Assembly (NCBI RefSeq): GCF_004920405.1
Contig: NZ_RFLV01000003.1
Location: 62,001-126,000 of the forward strand
Source: Pseudomonas leptonychotis
Lineage (GTDB): Bacteria; Pseudomonadota; Gammaproteobacteria; Pseudomonadales; Pseudomonadaceae
DNA length: 64,000 bases
Reading direction: 5' to 3'
Position 1 is the first letter of the stretch. Every line of letters starts with the position of its first letter. The notes under the pieces are model-generated. The model worked only from the letters and a program-made list of their open reading frames with translations. It had not been told where the DNA came from and ran no database searches. Shown in pieces: positions 10,294-24,737 of this stretch. The position numbers and the translations under genes are program-made.

Positions 10294-11775
10294 TTACTCG
10301 AACCAATGGGCTCGGGCGGCCATGATCAACTTGCCGGCTCGCTCAGCGTCGATACCGTCGATGTCGAGCAGGTCATCAATAGACTGCTCGGCCAGGTCTT
10401 CGCGGTTAACAACGCCGCGCACTGCCAGTTCATGCGCAAGCGCCTTATCCATCCCCTCAAGCGAGAGCAAGTCTTCGGCTGGGTGGGCATCTGCCAGCTT
10501 TTCCTCGTTGGCGATGGCTTTAGTCAGCAAGCGATCTTTGGCACGAGCGCGGAGCTCGCTGACGATATCCTCGTCAAAACCATCAATGCTGAGCATTTCT
10601 TCCATCGGTACGTAGGCAATTTCTTCAAGGCTGGTGAAGCCTTCTTCGACCAACACCTGGGCTAACTCTTCATCAACTTCCAACTCGTCGATAAAGCGCT
10701 GCAGGATGTCGCCTGTTTCCGCCTGCTGCTTGGCCTGGATGTCCGCTTCGGTCATCACGTTCAAGGTCCAGCCAGTCAGTTGACTGGCCAAACGCACGTT
10801 CTGACCGCCGCGACCAATGGCCTGAGCAAGGTTGTCTGCGCCAACGGCGATGTCCATAGCATGAGCATCTTCGTCGACAATAATGGCGGCCACTTCGGCT
10901 GGCGACATGGCGTTGATCACGAATTGTGCGGGGTTGTCATCCCACAGCACGATATCAACACGCTCACCCGCCAACTCACCGGAGACTGCCTGCACGCGCG
11001 AACCGCGCATACCGATACAGGCACCCTGTGGGTCAATGCGCTTATCTTTTGAACGCACAGCCAACTTAGCGCGCGAACCTGGATCACGGGCAGCGCCCAT
11101 CACCTCGATCAGCTCTTCAGCAATTTCCGGCACTTCTATGCGAAACAACTCGATGAGCATTTCTGGCGCTGTACGCGAAAGGATCAGCTGCGGGCCGCGG
11201 TTTTCGGTGCGAATTTCCTTGAGCAATGCACGCAGGCGCACACCGACACGGAAAGTTTCACGCGAGATGATGTCTTCGCGGGCTAGCATCGCTTCAGCGT
11301 TGTTACCCAAGTCAACGATTACGCTGTCACGGGTGACTTTCTTCACTGTGCCGGAGATGATTTCACCCAGACGCTCGCGGTAAGCCTCAACCACCTGAGC
11401 ACGCTCAGCCTCGCGGACTTTCTGCACAATCACTTGCTTGGCAGTTTGCGCAGCAATTCGGCCAAACTCGATCGAATCGATCTTCTCTTCCAGCACGGTG
11501 CCAACGCTTGCACTGGCTTCGACTGCGCGTGGCATGTCAGTGGTGACCTGATGTGCAGGATCATCAAAGTCACTTTCTTCCACCACTGTCCAGCAGCGGA
11601 ATGTTTCGTAGTTGCCGGTCTGACGATTAATCGTCACACGCAACTCAACTTCATCTTCAAAACGCTTCTTGGTAGCCGTGGCCAACGCCAGCTCCAGCGC
11701 TTCAAAAATAACGTTAGCCGGCACGCCCTTTTCGTTGGATACCGACTCAACAACCAGCAGTACTTCTTTGCTCAT
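10294..11775 (-). CDS. nusA: Transcription termination/antitermination factor NusA
   Basis: 493 residues from ATG 11775 ([17 protein letters not shown]). NusA binds RNA polymerase and modulates pausing, intrinsic termination and antitermination. Domains in order: an N-terminal polymerase-binding domain, S1 ([23 protein letters not shown]), KH1 and KH2 ([20 protein letters not shown] and [13 protein letters not shown]), and two C-terminal helix-hairpin-helix acidic repeats ([16 protein letters not shown] and [15 protein letters not shown]). Those repeats are characteristic of gammaproteobacterial NusA. An upstream in-frame start at 11796 is less likely. It is second in the rimP-led operon. Confidence 0.98.
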   Translation of the reverse strand: MSKEVLLVVESVSNEKGVPANVIFEALELALATATKKRFEDEVELRVTINRQTGNYETFRCWTVVEESDFDDPAHQVTTDMPRAVEASASVGTVLEEKIDSIEFGRIAAQTAKQVIVQKVREAERAQVVEAYRERLGEIISGTVKKVTRDSVIVDLGNNAEAMLAREDIISRETFRVGVRLRALLKEIRTENRGPQLILSRTAPEMLIELFRIEVPEIAEELIEVMGAARDPGSRAKLAVRSKDKRIDPQGACIGMRGSRVQAVSGELAGERVDIVLWDDNPAQFVINAMSPAEVAAIIVDEDAHAMDIAVGADNLAQAIGRGGQNVRLASQLTGWTLNVMTEADIQAKQQAETGDILQRFIDELEVDEELAQVLVEEGFTSLEEIAYVPMEEMLSIDGFDEDIVSELRARAKDRLLTKAIANEEKLADAHPAEDLLSLEGMDKALAHELAVRGVVNREDLAEQSIDDLLDIDGIDAERAGKLIMAARAHWFE

Positions 11776-11802
11776 CGTACGCCTCGCCTTTCGCAATCCA
11801 TT

Positions 11803-11836
11803 GGATCCGCGCTATCCGCGCCACTTGCGCGGGATC
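11803..11836 (-). repeat. Intercistronic inverted repeat between rimP and nusA
   Basis: GGATCCGCG and CGCGGGATCC form an imperfect stem over a ~15-base loop in the 67-base gap between rimP and nusA. It has no U-tract, so it looks like an mRNA structural element rather than a terminator. Confidence 0.4.
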
Positions 11837-11842
11837 CGCGTC

Positions 11843-12304
11843 TCAATCAAACCTGGGGATAATATTGGCCTTGTCGATCATATCGATCGGCAACAGAAAC
11901 TCATGGTCATCCACCTGCACCACCACGTCCTGCTCTTCCACACCGCGCAGAAGGCCCTGAAAGTTGCGTCGCCCTTCAAAAGGCGAGCGCAGTTTGATCT
12001 TCACTTGCTCGCCCGCATGGCCGGCAAACTGTTCAATAGTGAACAGCGGCCGATCCATGCCTGGCGAGGACACCTCAAGGGTGTACTCGGCGCTGATCGG
12101 GTCCTCAACATCGAGCACACCACTGATCTGTCGACTGACAATTTCACAGTCCTCGATCAGCACGCCGTCAGGCTGTTTATCAATATAAATTCGCAGCAGA
12201 GAATGCCGCCCTTGTGACAGGAACTCGACACCCCAACATTGGTAGCCAAGAGCCTCGACTACCGGGGCCACCAAGGCCTGCAACTGTTCTAGCTTGCTCG
12301 ACAC
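11843..12304 (-). CDS. rimP: Ribosome maturation factor RimP
   Basis: 153 residues from GTG 12304 ([20 protein letters not shown]), matching the normal ~150-residue length. GAGGGG lies just upstream of this GTG, and longer in-frame extensions would run through a terminator. RimP is needed for 30S assembly, acting before S12 incorporation. Family motifs: [23 protein letters not shown] near the N-terminus, and [13 protein letters not shown]. It heads the nusA-infB operon, and its 5' leader holds a tRNA-like element and terminator. Confidence 0.97.
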   Translation of the reverse strand: MSSKLEQLQALVAPVVEALGYQCWGVEFLSQGRHSLLRIYIDKQPDGVLIEDCEIVSRQISGVLDVEDPISAEYTLEVSSPGMDRPLFTIEQFAGHAGEQVKIKLRSPFEGRRNFQGLLRGVEEQDVVVQVDDHEFLLPIDMIDKANIIPRFD

Positions 12305-12331
12305 CTGAACCCCTCGCGCATGCTGTAAAAA

Positions 12332-12353
12332 TAAAAAATGGGCGAAACGCCCA
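12332..12353 (-). repeat. Short hairpin in the rimP leader
   Basis: ATGGGCG and CGCCCAT pair (12338-12353) with a short AA-containing loop and are followed on the minus strand by a run of T residues (TTTTTTATTTTTAC). It looks like a second, weaker terminator just before the rimP Shine-Dalgarno, possibly an attenuator. Confidence 0.55.
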
Positions 12354-12399
12354 TCATCGAACCGCCCATTAAAGGCCGGTAAAGCTGTCACCCAGCTAG

Positions 12400-12424
12400 C
12401 AAAAAGCCCCTTAAAAGGGGCTCC
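12400..12424 (-). terminator. Terminator after the tRNA-like element
   Basis: On the minus strand GAGCCCC and GGGGCTTTTT pair around TTTTAA and end in a T-run. This lies ~13 bases after the 3' end of the tRNA-like element and upstream of rimP, so much of the transcript from the strong promoter at 12525-12554 should stop here. Confidence 0.8.
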
Positions 12425-12436
12425 TCTGCAACTCAA

Positions 12437-12508
12437 TGCGGGGGCTGGTTTAACCCAGCCATCTTCGGATTCAACATCCGAGGAGCGACCTTGCTGCTCA
12501 ATCCCACA
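12437..12508 (-). pseudogene. Degenerate initiator tRNA-like element (metY position)
   Basis: On the minus strand this folds as a cloverleaf. Acceptor arm: TGTGGGA with CCCCGCA, 6 of 7 pairs. D stem: GAGC/GCTC. Anticodon stem: TCGGA/TCCGA. T stem: GCTGG/CCAGC. The spacing and sequence align with bacterial tRNA-fMet, whose gene sits upstream of rimP in E. coli and, from memory, in P. aeruginosa. It cannot be a working initiator. The anticodon loop reads TGTTGAA, with no U33 and no CAU. The T loop has only 6 bases, the C1xA72 mismatch has become T-A, and no CCA follows. It is either a decayed tRNA gene or a structured RNA retained for another role. Confidence 0.6.
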
Positions 12509-12524
12509 TCAAAGCTGGGGCCGG

Positions 12525-12554
12525 ATTATACGACTGATCCCATCAAAGGGTCAA
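12525..12554 (-). promoter_or_regulatory. Sigma-70 promoter for tRNA-like element and rimP operon
   Basis: TTGACC (12549-12554) and a perfect TATAAT (12525-12530) are separated by 18 bases. The predicted start is only ~10 bases before the tRNA-like element. It is followed by a GC-rich discriminator (CCGGCCCC), as is usual for stringently controlled stable-RNA promoters. Confidence 0.85.
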
Positions 12555-12569
12555 TCGAAGCTCCAGCAA

Positions 12570-12600
12570 CAAGAAGGCCCGCATCGAGCGGGCCTTCTTG
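12570..12600 (-). terminator. Strong hairpin after tRNA-Leu
   Basis: A perfect 13-bp stem (CAAGAAGGCCCGC with GCGGGCCTTCTTG) around a 5-base loop lies 5 bases past the tRNA CCA end. The T content after the stem is modest (TTCTTGTTG) but the position suits termination of the tpiA-secG-tRNA transcript. Confidence 0.75.
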
Positions 12601-12605
12601 AAAAT

Positions 12606-12691
12606 TGGTACCGAGAAGGGGACTCGAACCCCTACAGCCTATGGCCACTACCACCTCAAGGTAGCGTGTCTACCAATTCCACCACCTCGGC
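12606..12691 (-). tRNA. tRNA-Leu (anticodon GAG)
   Basis: 86 bases including an encoded CCA. On the minus strand the acceptor is GCCGAGG, the anticodon stem-loop is CTACC-TTGAGGT-GGTAG (anticodon GAG), a long class II variable arm follows, the T arm carries GGTTCGAGTCC, and the end is CTCGGTACCA. It starts 32 bases after the secG stop and has no evident promoter of its own, so it is probably cut out of the tpiA-secG transcript. Confidence 0.97.
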
Positions 12692-12723
12692 AAAATCATT
12701 TACTGCATGTTACTTACTGCGTG

Positions 12724-13107
12724 TTACTGCTGCTCAGGAGCCTGAGGTACGTCCGCCGCTTCGATAGCCGGCTTAGCTGCATCAAGAACAGGTACATCTT
12801 CAACAGCTGGAGCAGCCTGTTGTACTTCCAAGACTGCCGGATCAGGCAAACCAACCTGAGCCATACCATCAGCTTTCTCTTTAGCAAAGTAGCCTAAGCC
12901 CAAGCTAGACATGAAAAAAGCGGTGGCAAGTATAGCAGTAACTCGACTCAGAAAGGTAGTAGTTCCTTGACTACCGAACACAGTAGAGGACGCGCCAGCA
13001 CCAAAAGAGGCACCTGCATCAGCACCTTTACCCTGCTGCAGCAAAACCAGCACAACAACGCCGATGGCACCCAGCAGATGAAGAACAACGATAACTGTTT
13101 CCAGCAT
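12724..13107 (-). CDS. secG: Protein translocase subunit SecG
   Basis: 127 residues from ATG 13107, which is preceded by AGGAAG. SecG is the small accessory subunit of the SecYEG channel. Two membrane segments are visible ([20 protein letters not shown] and [20 protein letters not shown]) flanking the conserved [20 protein letters not shown] loop. The C-terminal ~45 residues are an Ala/Pro/Val-rich cytoplasmic tail of low complexity, usual for pseudomonads and variable between species. It starts 4 bases after the tpiA stop and is followed by tRNA-Leu. Confidence 0.96.
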   Translation of the reverse strand: MLETVIVVLHLLGAIGVVVLVLLQQGKGADAGASFGAGASSTVFGSQGTTTFLSRVTAILATAFFMSSLGLGYFAKEKADGMAQVGLPDPAVLEVQQAAPAVEDVPVLDAAKPAIEAADVPQAPEQQ

Positions 13108-13111
13108 TTTC

Positions 13112-13867
13112 TTAGCTTCCTGCGGCGCGACAGATCGCACCGAACTCATCTGCATTCAGAGAGGCTCCACCCACAAGCCCCCCATCGATATCCGGCATAC
13201 CGAACAACTCGGCTGCACTGGCGGCTTTAACACTGCCGCCATATAGAATTCTTACTTTCTCTGCCAGCTGAGGGCTTTTCGCCGCCAACTGCGCACGAAT
13301 CGCCGCATGCACTTCCTGAGCCTGCTCAGGCGAGGCAGTTAAGCCCGTACCAATAGCCCAAACCGGCTCATAGGCAATTACGGCATCAACAAAAACCTCA
13401 ACACCTAAAGCATCTGCCACCGCAGACAACTGCGCAGCGACCACTTCGAGCGTCTGCCCCGCCTCGCGCTGAGCCAAGGTCTCACCAACACACAGCACCG
13501 GTAGCAAACCCGAGGCCTGAGCCGCAGCAAACTTGCGCGTCACAACCTCATCACCCTCACCCAGCAAAGACCTGCGTTCGGAGTGACCAACCAACACCAG
13601 CGAGCAAAGGGCGTCGCGCAACTGACTTGCCGCCACCTCACCCGTCAAAGCACCTTGCTGCGCCTCGGTCGCGCAATCTTGCGCACCTACCGCAACAACC
13701 TTGCCTGTCAGGCCATCAACCACCTGACCGAGATGCAAGCAAGAGGGAAAAACTGCAACATCCACATCAGCAGGCAAAGCCTGCTGAGCGAGACCGTTGA
13801 TCAGCTCTGCGACGCTGGCGCGGGTACCGTGCATTTTCCAGTTACCAGCTACCATTGGGCGACGCAT
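13112..13867 (-). CDS. tpiA: Triosephosphate isomerase
   Basis: 251 residues, the standard TIM-barrel length. It interconverts dihydroxyacetone phosphate and glyceraldehyde 3-phosphate. It has the N-terminal GNWKMHGT with the catalytic Lys, catalytic His in [13 protein letters not shown] and catalytic Glu in [11 protein letters not shown], and the phosphate-binding [12 protein letters not shown] and GLVGGASL loops. The secG start lies 4 bases downstream, indicating coupling. The tpiA-secG-tRNA-Leu order is usual in Pseudomonas. Confidence 0.98.
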   Translation of the reverse strand: MRRPMVAGNWKMHGTRASVAELINGLAQQALPADVDVAVFPSCLHLGQVVDGLTGKVVAVGAQDCATEAQQGALTGEVAASQLRDALCSLVLVGHSERRSLLGEGDEVVTRKFAAAQASGLLPVLCVGETLAQREAGQTLEVVAAQLSAVADALGVEVFVDAVIAYEPVWAIGTGLTASPEQAQEVHAAIRAQLAAKSPQLAEKVRILYGGSVKAASAAELFGMPDIDGGLVGGASLNADEFGAICRAAGS

Positions 13868-13932
13868 GCTTTACCTCGTCGGTCAAAGAGGGCGCAGATG
13901 TTACCCAACAGCTAAGCGACTGGCAAGCCGAA

Positions 13933-15270
13933 TCAAACACAGGCGCCTGCAACAACTTTAGCTAATTCATCGGCATAGCCGCGCACCTGATCTTCATCGT
14001 CACCCTCAACCATGACGCGCACCAATGGTTCGGTGCCAGACTTGCGCAGCAACACACGGCCACGGCCAGCCATTTGCTCGGTCACTCGCGCACTGGCTTC
14101 GCGCACCGACGGGTGCTCCAGCGGATCAGCACCGCCAGCGAAGCGGACATTGACTAACACCTGCGGGCATTTTTGCATGCCCAGTCGCGCCTCACCCAAC
14201 GTTTGCCCACGACGCTTGAGCGCCATCAGCACCTGCAACGCGGCGATGATCGCATCGCCCGTGGTGGTGTGCTGGAAACACACCAGATGGCCTGAGTTTT
14301 CACCCCCCAACTGCCAGTTACGCGACAGTAACTCGGCAATCACATACCGGTCGCCGACCTTGGCACGCACAAACGGAATACCCAGATCAGCAAGGGCCAG
14401 CTCCAGCCCGAGATTACTCATCAGTGTACCGACCACCCCCCCCTGCAGCTTGCCGCGCTCCAACAGGTCGCGGGCGATGATAAACAGCAACTCATCACCA
14501 TCAACCACCGCGCCGGAGTGATCGACCATCAACACGCGATCCGCATCACCATCAAAGGCAATACCCAGATCAGCCTGCTGTGCCAGCACTTCAGCCTGCA
14601 GCGCTTCGACGTGAGTCGAGCCGCAGTTGTCATTGATATTCAAACCATTGGGCTGCGCCGACAGAACCGTTACCTGTGCGCCCAACTCACGGAATACGCT
14701 TGGCGCAACTTTGTACGCCGCGCCATGAGCACAATCGACGACAATCTTCAGCCCAGCAAAGTCAGTACTGCTCGGCACACTGCTCTTACAGAATTCGATA
14801 TAGCGGCCGGCGGCATCGTTGATCCGCGAGACTTTGCCCAGCTGCTCGGAATCAACCACGGTCATCGGCTGATCGAGCAACTCCTCGATCATCATCTCAA
14901 TCTCATCCGGCAGCTTGGTGCCCTGCCCCGAGAAGAACTTGATGCCATTGTCGTGATGCGGATTGTGCGAGGCACTGATAACGATCCCGGCCTCAGCATG
15001 GAACGTACGGGTCAAGTAGGCGATTGCTGGCGTTGGCATTGGGCCGAGCAGCATTACATCCGCGCCGGCCGCAGACAGACCCGCCTCCAAGGCAGACTCG
15101 AACATATAGCCGGAAATACGCGTGTCCTTGCCAATCAGAATGCGGCATTTGCCCTGCTTACGGAACGCCATCCCGGCTGCCCAGCCGAGCTTGAGCATGA
15201 ATTCCGGGGTAATAGGGAAGTCACCGACACGCCCACGAATACCGTCAGTACCAAAATATTTTCTACCCAT
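13933..15270 (-). CDS. glmM: Phosphoglucosamine mutase
   Basis: 445 residues. GlmM converts glucosamine-6-phosphate to glucosamine-1-phosphate on the way to UDP-GlcNAc for peptidoglycan and LPS. Motifs: FGTDGIRG at the N-terminus, the phospho-serine loop [19 protein letters not shown] (Ser about residue 101), the metal-binding DGDADRVLM and the C-terminal [15 protein letters not shown] sugar-phosphate loop. folP ends 18 bases upstream, so ftsH-folP-glmM form a tight operon, as in E. coli. Confidence 0.98.
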   Translation of the reverse strand: MGRKYFGTDGIRGRVGDFPITPEFMLKLGWAAGMAFRKQGKCRILIGKDTRISGYMFESALEAGLSAAGADVMLLGPMPTPAIAYLTRTFHAEAGIVISASHNPHHDNGIKFFSGQGTKLPDEIEMMIEELLDQPMTVVDSEQLGKVSRINDAAGRYIEFCKSSVPSSTDFAGLKIVVDCAHGAAYKVAPSVFRELGAQVTVLSAQPNGLNINDNCGSTHVEALQAEVLAQQADLGIAFDGDADRVLMVDHSGAVVDGDELLFIIARDLLERGKLQGGVVGTLMSNLGLELALADLGIPFVRAKVGDRYVIAELLSRNWQLGGENSGHLVCFQHTTTGDAIIAALQVLMALKRRGQTLGEARLGMQKCPQVLVNVRFAGGADPLEHPSVREASARVTEQMAGRGRVLLRKSGTEPLVRVMVEGDDEDQVRGYADELAKVVAGACV

Positions 15271-15288
15271 CCCACAATTCCTTCTAAC

Positions 15289-16140
15289 TTATTCGGCCGC
15301 TTCAACCGCGGCGATCATCCGCACTACATCAACTGTTTGTGCCACATCGTGGACCCGCAAAATATGCGTCCCTTTGCTCAACGCCAGTGCAGCCAAGGCC
15401 AGGCTGCCGTATAGGCGCTCACCCACCTCATGCCCCAGCACCTTGCCGATCATACTCTTGCGCGACACGCCGACCAGCAAAGGCCGACCCAACACATGCA
15501 GCGACTGCAAATGCTTGAATAGCGAGAGATTGTGCTCCAGGGTTTTCGCAAAACCGAAACCCGGATCAAGGATGACTCGCTCAGCGCCAATCCCAACCGC
15601 CGCACAAGCAGTCAGGCGCTCAAGTAGAAACTCGCGCACTTCTGCCACGACATCAGGGTATTGAGGGTTCTGCTGCATGGTGGTGGGCTCACCGCGCATG
15701 TGCATCAAGCACACCGGCAAGCCACTGTCCGCCACCGCATCCAAAGCGCCATCACGCTGCAGTGAACGCACATCATTGATCAAACCAGCGCCCAGTCGCG
15801 CAGTTTCACGGATGACTGCAGGCGTTGAAGTATCCACTGAAATGATCACATCCAGCTCGCGAGCAATGGCCTCAACGACGGGCGCAACCCGCTCTAGCTC
15901 CTCAACCGAAGAAACCGCACGAGCGCCAGGACGCGTCGACTCACCACCGACATCAATCAGCGTCGCCCCCGCTTGCAGCATCGCCTCAGCATGACGTAAC
16001 GCCGCATCACGCTGACCATAACGCCCGCCATCGGAAAACGAATCGGGGGTTACGTTGAGAATACCCATCACATGCGGACGGCTTAAATCAAGAAACCGGC
16101 TGCCACACGGCAGCCGGTCAAAGGTAGGCACAACAGACAT
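15289..16140 (-). CDS. folP: Dihydropteroate synthase
   Basis: 283 residues. It condenses 6-hydroxymethyl-dihydropterin pyrophosphate with p-aminobenzoate to give dihydropteroate, the sulfonamide target. Conserved signatures: GILNVTPDSFSDGGRY near residue 27, DVGGESTRPGA, SVDTSTPAVI, LMHMRGEPTTMQ (substrate loop) and DPGFGFAKTLEHN, plus GVSRKSMIGKVLG and the C-terminal LRVHDVAQT. It lies 8 bases downstream of ftsH and 18 bases before glmM, in the conserved ftsH-folP-glmM order. Confidence 0.98.
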   Translation of the reverse strand: MSVVPTFDRLPCGSRFLDLSRPHVMGILNVTPDSFSDGGRYGQRDAALRHAEAMLQAGATLIDVGGESTRPGARAVSSVEELERVAPVVEAIARELDVIISVDTSTPAVIRETARLGAGLINDVRSLQRDGALDAVADSGLPVCLMHMRGEPTTMQQNPQYPDVVAEVREFLLERLTACAAVGIGAERVILDPGFGFAKTLEHNLSLFKHLQSLHVLGRPLLVGVSRKSMIGKVLGHEVGERLYGSLALAALALSKGTHILRVHDVAQTVDVVRMIAAVEAAE

Positions 16141-16148
16141 GGAGAGCC

Positions 16149-18074
<1,926 letters not shown>

Positions 18075-18221
18075 TTAGCTACCCTCTGAAGCAGGCCCCT
18101 TGCTGAAGCGCGCTTCGCATGACGACCAGTTATGTACTGATCTAACTTACTACACAACGCCCACCCCTGGCAGGCGCCGTCTGTAACCCTTTATTTGTTC
18201 GGCAGTACACCCAGCACAGGC

Positions 18222-18854
18222 TCAGGCCTCGGGCTGGCCGCGAAAACCACGCGCCAACATATATTGCTCACGCGAACGATCACGTGAAGACAGCGGCTTG
18301 CGCATCTGCACCTTGTCGAACAACTGGCGCACTTGCTTGTGGTATTCAGCAAAGCCTTCGCCCTGGAAGATCTTGATCAGAAAATCACCACCGGGACGCA
18401 GAACCCGCGTCGACAAATCCAGCGCCAATTCGCACAGGTACATCGCACGCGGCTGATCCGACTCCCTTACACCACTCATATTGGGGGCCATATCTGAAAT
18501 AACAAGGTCCACCGGACGCCCCCCGATCGCCTCAAGCAACTGCTCGAACACTGCATCCTCGGTAAAGTCACCCTGAATGAAAGTCACATCCGGGATACTG
18601 TCCATCTCAAGGATGTCGGAGGCTATCAGCGTGCCTTTATCACCAATCACCCGACTGGTGACCTGTGACCAGCCACCGGGCGCTGACCCCAGATCGACTA
18701 CCGTCATGCCAGGCCGGAGGATGCGATCCTTCTCTTGGATCTCTAGGAGCTTGTAGCTGGCGCGCGAACGATAGCCATCCTTCTGCGCCATTTTGACGTA
18801 GGGGTCGTTGAAATGCTCTCTCAGCCAACCTTGACTGCTCTTGGTACGGGCCAC
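18222..18854 (-). CDS. rlmE: 23S rRNA (uridine(2552)-2'-O)-methyltransferase
   Basis: 210 residues from GTG 18854 ([15 protein letters not shown]), preceded by GAGG. Longer in-frame extensions would overlap the divergent yhbY gene and do not resemble the family. RlmE/FtsJ methylates U2552 in the A-loop of 23S rRNA during 50S maturation. It has [14 protein letters not shown] (catalytic Lys), the SAM motif [14 protein letters not shown], catalytic [13 protein letters not shown] and the final Lys in [10 protein letters not shown]. It lies upstream of ftsH and shares the rlmE-ftsH order of enterobacteria. Confidence 0.97.
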   Translation of the reverse strand: MARTKSSQGWLREHFNDPYVKMAQKDGYRSRASYKLLEIQEKDRILRPGMTVVDLGSAPGGWSQVTSRVIGDKGTLIASDILEMDSIPDVTFIQGDFTEDAVFEQLLEAIGGRPVDLVISDMAPNMSGVRESDQPRAMYLCELALDLSTRVLRPGGDFLIKIFQGEGFAEYHKQVRQLFDKVQMRKPLSSRDRSREQYMLARGFRGQPEA

Positions 18855-18956
18855 GCAATACCTCGGTATGTGTAACGCATGAATATCTGGGCGACCCCGA
18901 AGGCGCTCGGGTAAACTAACCGTCGTTTTTACCAGATTAAATGCAGGAATCAGATT

Positions 18957-19268
18957 ATGCCGCTCACTCAAGAGCAGAAGAAACAATTCAAATCCATTGG
19001 CCACCACCTCAAACCTGTGTTGATCGTGGCTGACAATGGTTTGACCGAAGGCGTACAGGCTGAGCTGGAGCGCGCACTGAGCGACCACGAGCTGATTAAA
19101 GTACAACTGCGCATCACTGAGCGCGAAAGCCGCCTAGCCGCCATTAACGAACTGTGCAAAGCCGGCAATGCCGATCTCGTCCAGGTAATTGGCAAAATGG
19201 CGTTGATCTATCGCAAAAATCCGAAAGTGAACAAGAACCTGTCCAACGTTCACCGCCATCACGCCTGA
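18957..19268 (+). CDS. yhbY: YhbY family RNA-binding (CRM domain) protein
   Basis: 103 residues comprising a single CRM domain: [19 protein letters not shown], then [19 protein letters not shown], and the RNA-binding [11 protein letters not shown] loop near the C-terminus. YhbY associates with pre-50S particles; the CRM fold is related to the IF3 C-domain. It is transcribed divergently from rlmE, another 50S maturation factor, and the ~100-base gap should hold both promoters. The arrangement is conserved across gammaproteobacteria. Confidence 0.95.
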   Translation: MPLTQEQKKQFKSIGHHLKPVLIVADNGLTEGVQAELERALSDHELIKVQLRITERESRLAAINELCKAGNADLVQVIGKMALIYRKNPKVNKNLSNVHRHHA

Positions 19269-19337
19269 TCCCGCCGCCACTGCGAGGCGCACACAGCGCC
19301 TTCGCAAACATCCTACCGTACACAAAAGCCTGTGCGA

Positions 19338-19721
19338 TCAGACCTTAGGCCTGAAGCGGTCAGGTACCGGTTGCAAGACCAGTAACAACCCGCAGAACGC
19401 CATCACTAGGTAGCTGAACATCTGCCATAACCCGGCTGTGGGTAGCCATTGGCGCACGCCAAAGTAACTGACTGCCATTGCTATCACGACCAGCAGCAAT
19501 TGCCCGCGCATATCGCGCACCAGGCTGACCAAACGCTCGGCTCGAATCAACACCAGCACCTGCACGCACGCACAAACAGCCGCCAAACCGACCAGCAGCG
19601 GCCGCAACGTGTCGCCAAGCTCTTCAACCAGCAGCGACGCCAGCCCGACCTTGGATATCGCCGGCATTATCAAAAAATGCAACAACCAGAGGCCGCCGAC
19701 CCAGAGAGTCTGAGCCAACAA
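19338..19721 (-). CDS. DUF4149 domain membrane protein
   Basis: 127 residues with about four hydrophobic segments (LWVGGLWLLHFLIMPAIS, LLVGLAAVCACVQVLVLI, LLLVVIAMAVSYFGV, and MFSYLVMAFCGLLLVL). This matches the small DUF4149 membrane proteins found between greA and yhbY in Pseudomonas. Function is unknown. The N-terminus is uncertain: the family usually begins a few residues earlier (…WLLAQTxWVGG) and the frame extends upstream toward the greA stop, but the only recognised start codons are TTG 19721/19718, both without a good ribosome-binding site. A non-standard start cannot be excluded. Confidence 0.8.
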   Translation of the reverse strand: MLAQTLWVGGLWLLHFLIMPAISKVGLASLLVEELGDTLRPLLVGLAAVCACVQVLVLIRAERLVSLVRDMRGQLLLVVIAMAVSYFGVRQWLPTAGLWQMFSYLVMAFCGLLLVLQPVPDRFRPKV

Positions 19722-19755
19722 CCAACTGATTGCGCCAGCATCACGCGAGCCTGGC

Positions 19756-20224
19756 TTAGATATGACGAACCTCGACTATTTCGTATTCGATCGGGCCGCC
19801 TGGGGTCTGCACGATAACCACATCCCCTTCTGCCTTGCCGATCAAAGCACGCGCGATGGGCGACCCAACCGACAGCTTGCGCTGCTTGATGTTCGCTTCA
19901 TCCTCACCAACGATCTGATACGTCACGCTTTCATCGGTTTCGCAGTTGGCGATTTCTACAGTCGTGCCGAAAATCACCTTGCCAGTGTGCTCGATGGTGG
20001 TGACATCAATAATCACCGCATTCTGCATGCGGCCTTCGATATCACGGATACGTGCCTCGACCATCCCCTGCTGCTCACGAGCAGCGTGGTATTCGGCGTT
20101 TTCCTTGAGGTCACCGAGCTCGCGCGCAGTACCAATTTCTTGGCTGAGCTTGGGCCGCAGCACCTTAGTCAGGTGCGCGTGTTCTTCTTCCAGGGCGCGA
20201 GCACCCTGAACGGTCATAGGGTAT

Positions 20225-20232
<8 letters not shown>
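19756..20232 (-). CDS. greA: Transcription elongation factor GreA
   Basis: 158 residues from ATG 20232 ([17 protein letters not shown]). GreA enters the RNA polymerase secondary channel and stimulates cleavage of backtracked RNA. The N-terminal coiled coil carries the acidic tip ([18 protein letters not shown]) and is followed by the C-terminal FKBP-like globular domain ([21 protein letters not shown]). It overlaps the carB stop by 8 bases, so it is the last gene of a carA-carB-greA operon, a linkage known from P. aeruginosa. Confidence 0.97.
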
Positions 20233-23449
<3,217 letters not shown>

Positions 23450-23485
23450 AGCGGTTACTCGAATCCTTGGGTCAGTCGGCGAGGT

Positions 23486-24634
23486 TTAGCGGCGCTTGGC
23501 CATGGTTTCGATAAAGCGGTCAAACAGCGGGGCCACATCGGCTGGGCCGGGGCTCGCTTCAGGGTGCCCCTGGAAGCTGAAAGCATCCTTGTCAGTGCGC
23601 TCGATGCCCTGCAGGGAGCCATCGAACAGCGACTTATGGATCGCGCGCAGATTGCTCGGCAGGCTGTCTTCATCCACGGCAAAACCGTGGTTCTGACTGG
23701 TGATCATCACCACACCGGTTTTCAGGTCTTGTACTGGGTGGTTAGCACCATGGTGACCGTGGCCCATTTTCAGGGTCTTGGCACCAGAAGCCAGGGCCAG
23801 CAACTGGTGGCCGAGGCAGATGCCAAATACCGGGATGTCGGTTTCCAGCACGTCTTTGATCGCTTGGATGGCGTAATCGCACGGCTCAGGATCGCCCGGG
23901 CCGTTGGACAGGAACACACCATCGGGATTGAGTGCCAACACGTCGTTCGCCGGAGTTTGCGCCGGTACCACAGTCAAACGGCAACCACGCTCAACCAGCA
24001 TGCGCAGGATGTTCCACTTAACACCGTAATCGTAAGCGACCACGTGATACTTCAGCTCATTAGCCGGGACTTCTGGATGGCTGTCGGTTTCTAGATTCCA
24101 CACATTAGAGCGCCACTCGTAACGCTCGGTGCAGCTGACCACCTTGGCCAGATCCATGCCTTTCAGGCCAGGGAAGCTACGCGCCAATTCCAGGGCTTTT
24201 TCTTCGGTAGCGTCGTCGCCTACGAGGATGCAGCCGTTCTGCGAGCCCTTCTCACGCAGAATGCGGGTCAGGCGACGGGTATCGATGCCGGCGATGGCGA
24301 CGGTACCGCTCTCTTTCAGGTATTCATCCAGCGGTTGCTTGTTACGCCAGTTGCTGGAGGTCAGCGGCAGGTCACGAATGATCAGCCCGGCGGCCCATAC
24401 ACGATTGGACTCAGCATCTTCCGGCGTGGTGCCGGTGTTGCCGATATGCGGATAGGTCAGGGTAACGAGCTGTTGGGCATAGGAAGGATCGGTAAGGATT
24501 TCCTGATAGCCGGTCATGGCGGTGTTAAAAACCACCTCACCAATAGTCTGGCCATCGGCACCGATGGCCTCGCCACGAAAAATACTGCCATCAGCAAGAG
24601 CCAAAATGGCAGGTTTAAGGGCTGGCTTACTCAA
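23486..24634 (-). CDS. carA: Carbamoyl-phosphate synthase small subunit
   Basis: 382 residues. The glutaminase subunit feeds ammonia to CarB. An N-terminal CPSase domain ([20 protein letters not shown]) is followed by a class I amidotransferase domain with the nucleophile in [15 protein letters not shown] and the His/Glu partner in [13 protein letters not shown]. The start is a TTG at 24634, firmly set by CGGAGG 7 bases upstream and by the MSKPAL N-terminus. A weak start codon after a structured leader suggests expression is controlled at this point (see the attenuator entry). Confidence 0.97.
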   Translation of the reverse strand: MSKPALKPAILALADGSIFRGEAIGADGQTIGEVVFNTAMTGYQEILTDPSYAQQLVTLTYPHIGNTGTTPEDAESNRVWAAGLIIRDLPLTSSNWRNKQPLDEYLKESGTVAIAGIDTRRLTRILREKGSQNGCILVGDDATEEKALELARSFPGLKGMDLAKVVSCTERYEWRSNVWNLETDSHPEVPANELKYHVVAYDYGVKWNILRMLVERGCRLTVVPAQTPANDVLALNPDGVFLSNGPGDPEPCDYAIQAIKDVLETDIPVFGICLGHQLLALASGAKTLKMGHGHHGANHPVQDLKTGVVMITSQNHGFAVDEDSLPSNLRAIHKSLFDGSLQGIERTDKDAFSFQGHPEASPGPADVAPLFDRFIETMAKRR

Positions 24635-24728
24635 GAAAACCTCCGAAGATCAAATCGTGAAGCAAACGCAGATTGTAAAAAAGCGGGATGACGTATGCAC
24701 CGTCACCCCGCTTTTTTATCTGATTCAT
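24627..24728 (-). CDS. Possible 33-residue carA leader ORF
   Basis: A small frame starts at ATG 24728, runs straight through the leader terminator and stops at TAA 24629-24627, overlapping the carA TTG start by 8 bases. It would encode a 33-residue peptide beginning [10 protein letters not shown] and ending FGGFLE. There is no clear Shine-Dalgarno sequence, which weakens the case. Its position could couple leader translation to terminator folding or to carA initiation; a leader peptide has been described for carA in P. aeruginosa as I recall. Treat as a candidate only. Confidence 0.3.
   Translation of the reverse strand: MNQIKKRGDGAYVIPLFYNLRLLHDLIFGGFLE
24677..24717 (-). terminator. Terminator/attenuator in carA leader
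   Basis: On the minus strand GCGGGGTGACG and CGTCATCCCGC form a long interrupted stem over a 7-base loop, followed by TTTTTTT. It sits 42 bases before carA. It could be the dapB terminator, but its place within the carA leader makes an attenuator equally plausible. Confidence 0.8.
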
Positions 24729-24737
24729 TCTGCGCAA

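Noticed and set aside
12598..12897. 99-codon plus-strand frame crossing tRNA-Leu and secG
   Set aside because: Runs antisense over a clear tRNA gene and secG; the real features explain this DNA.
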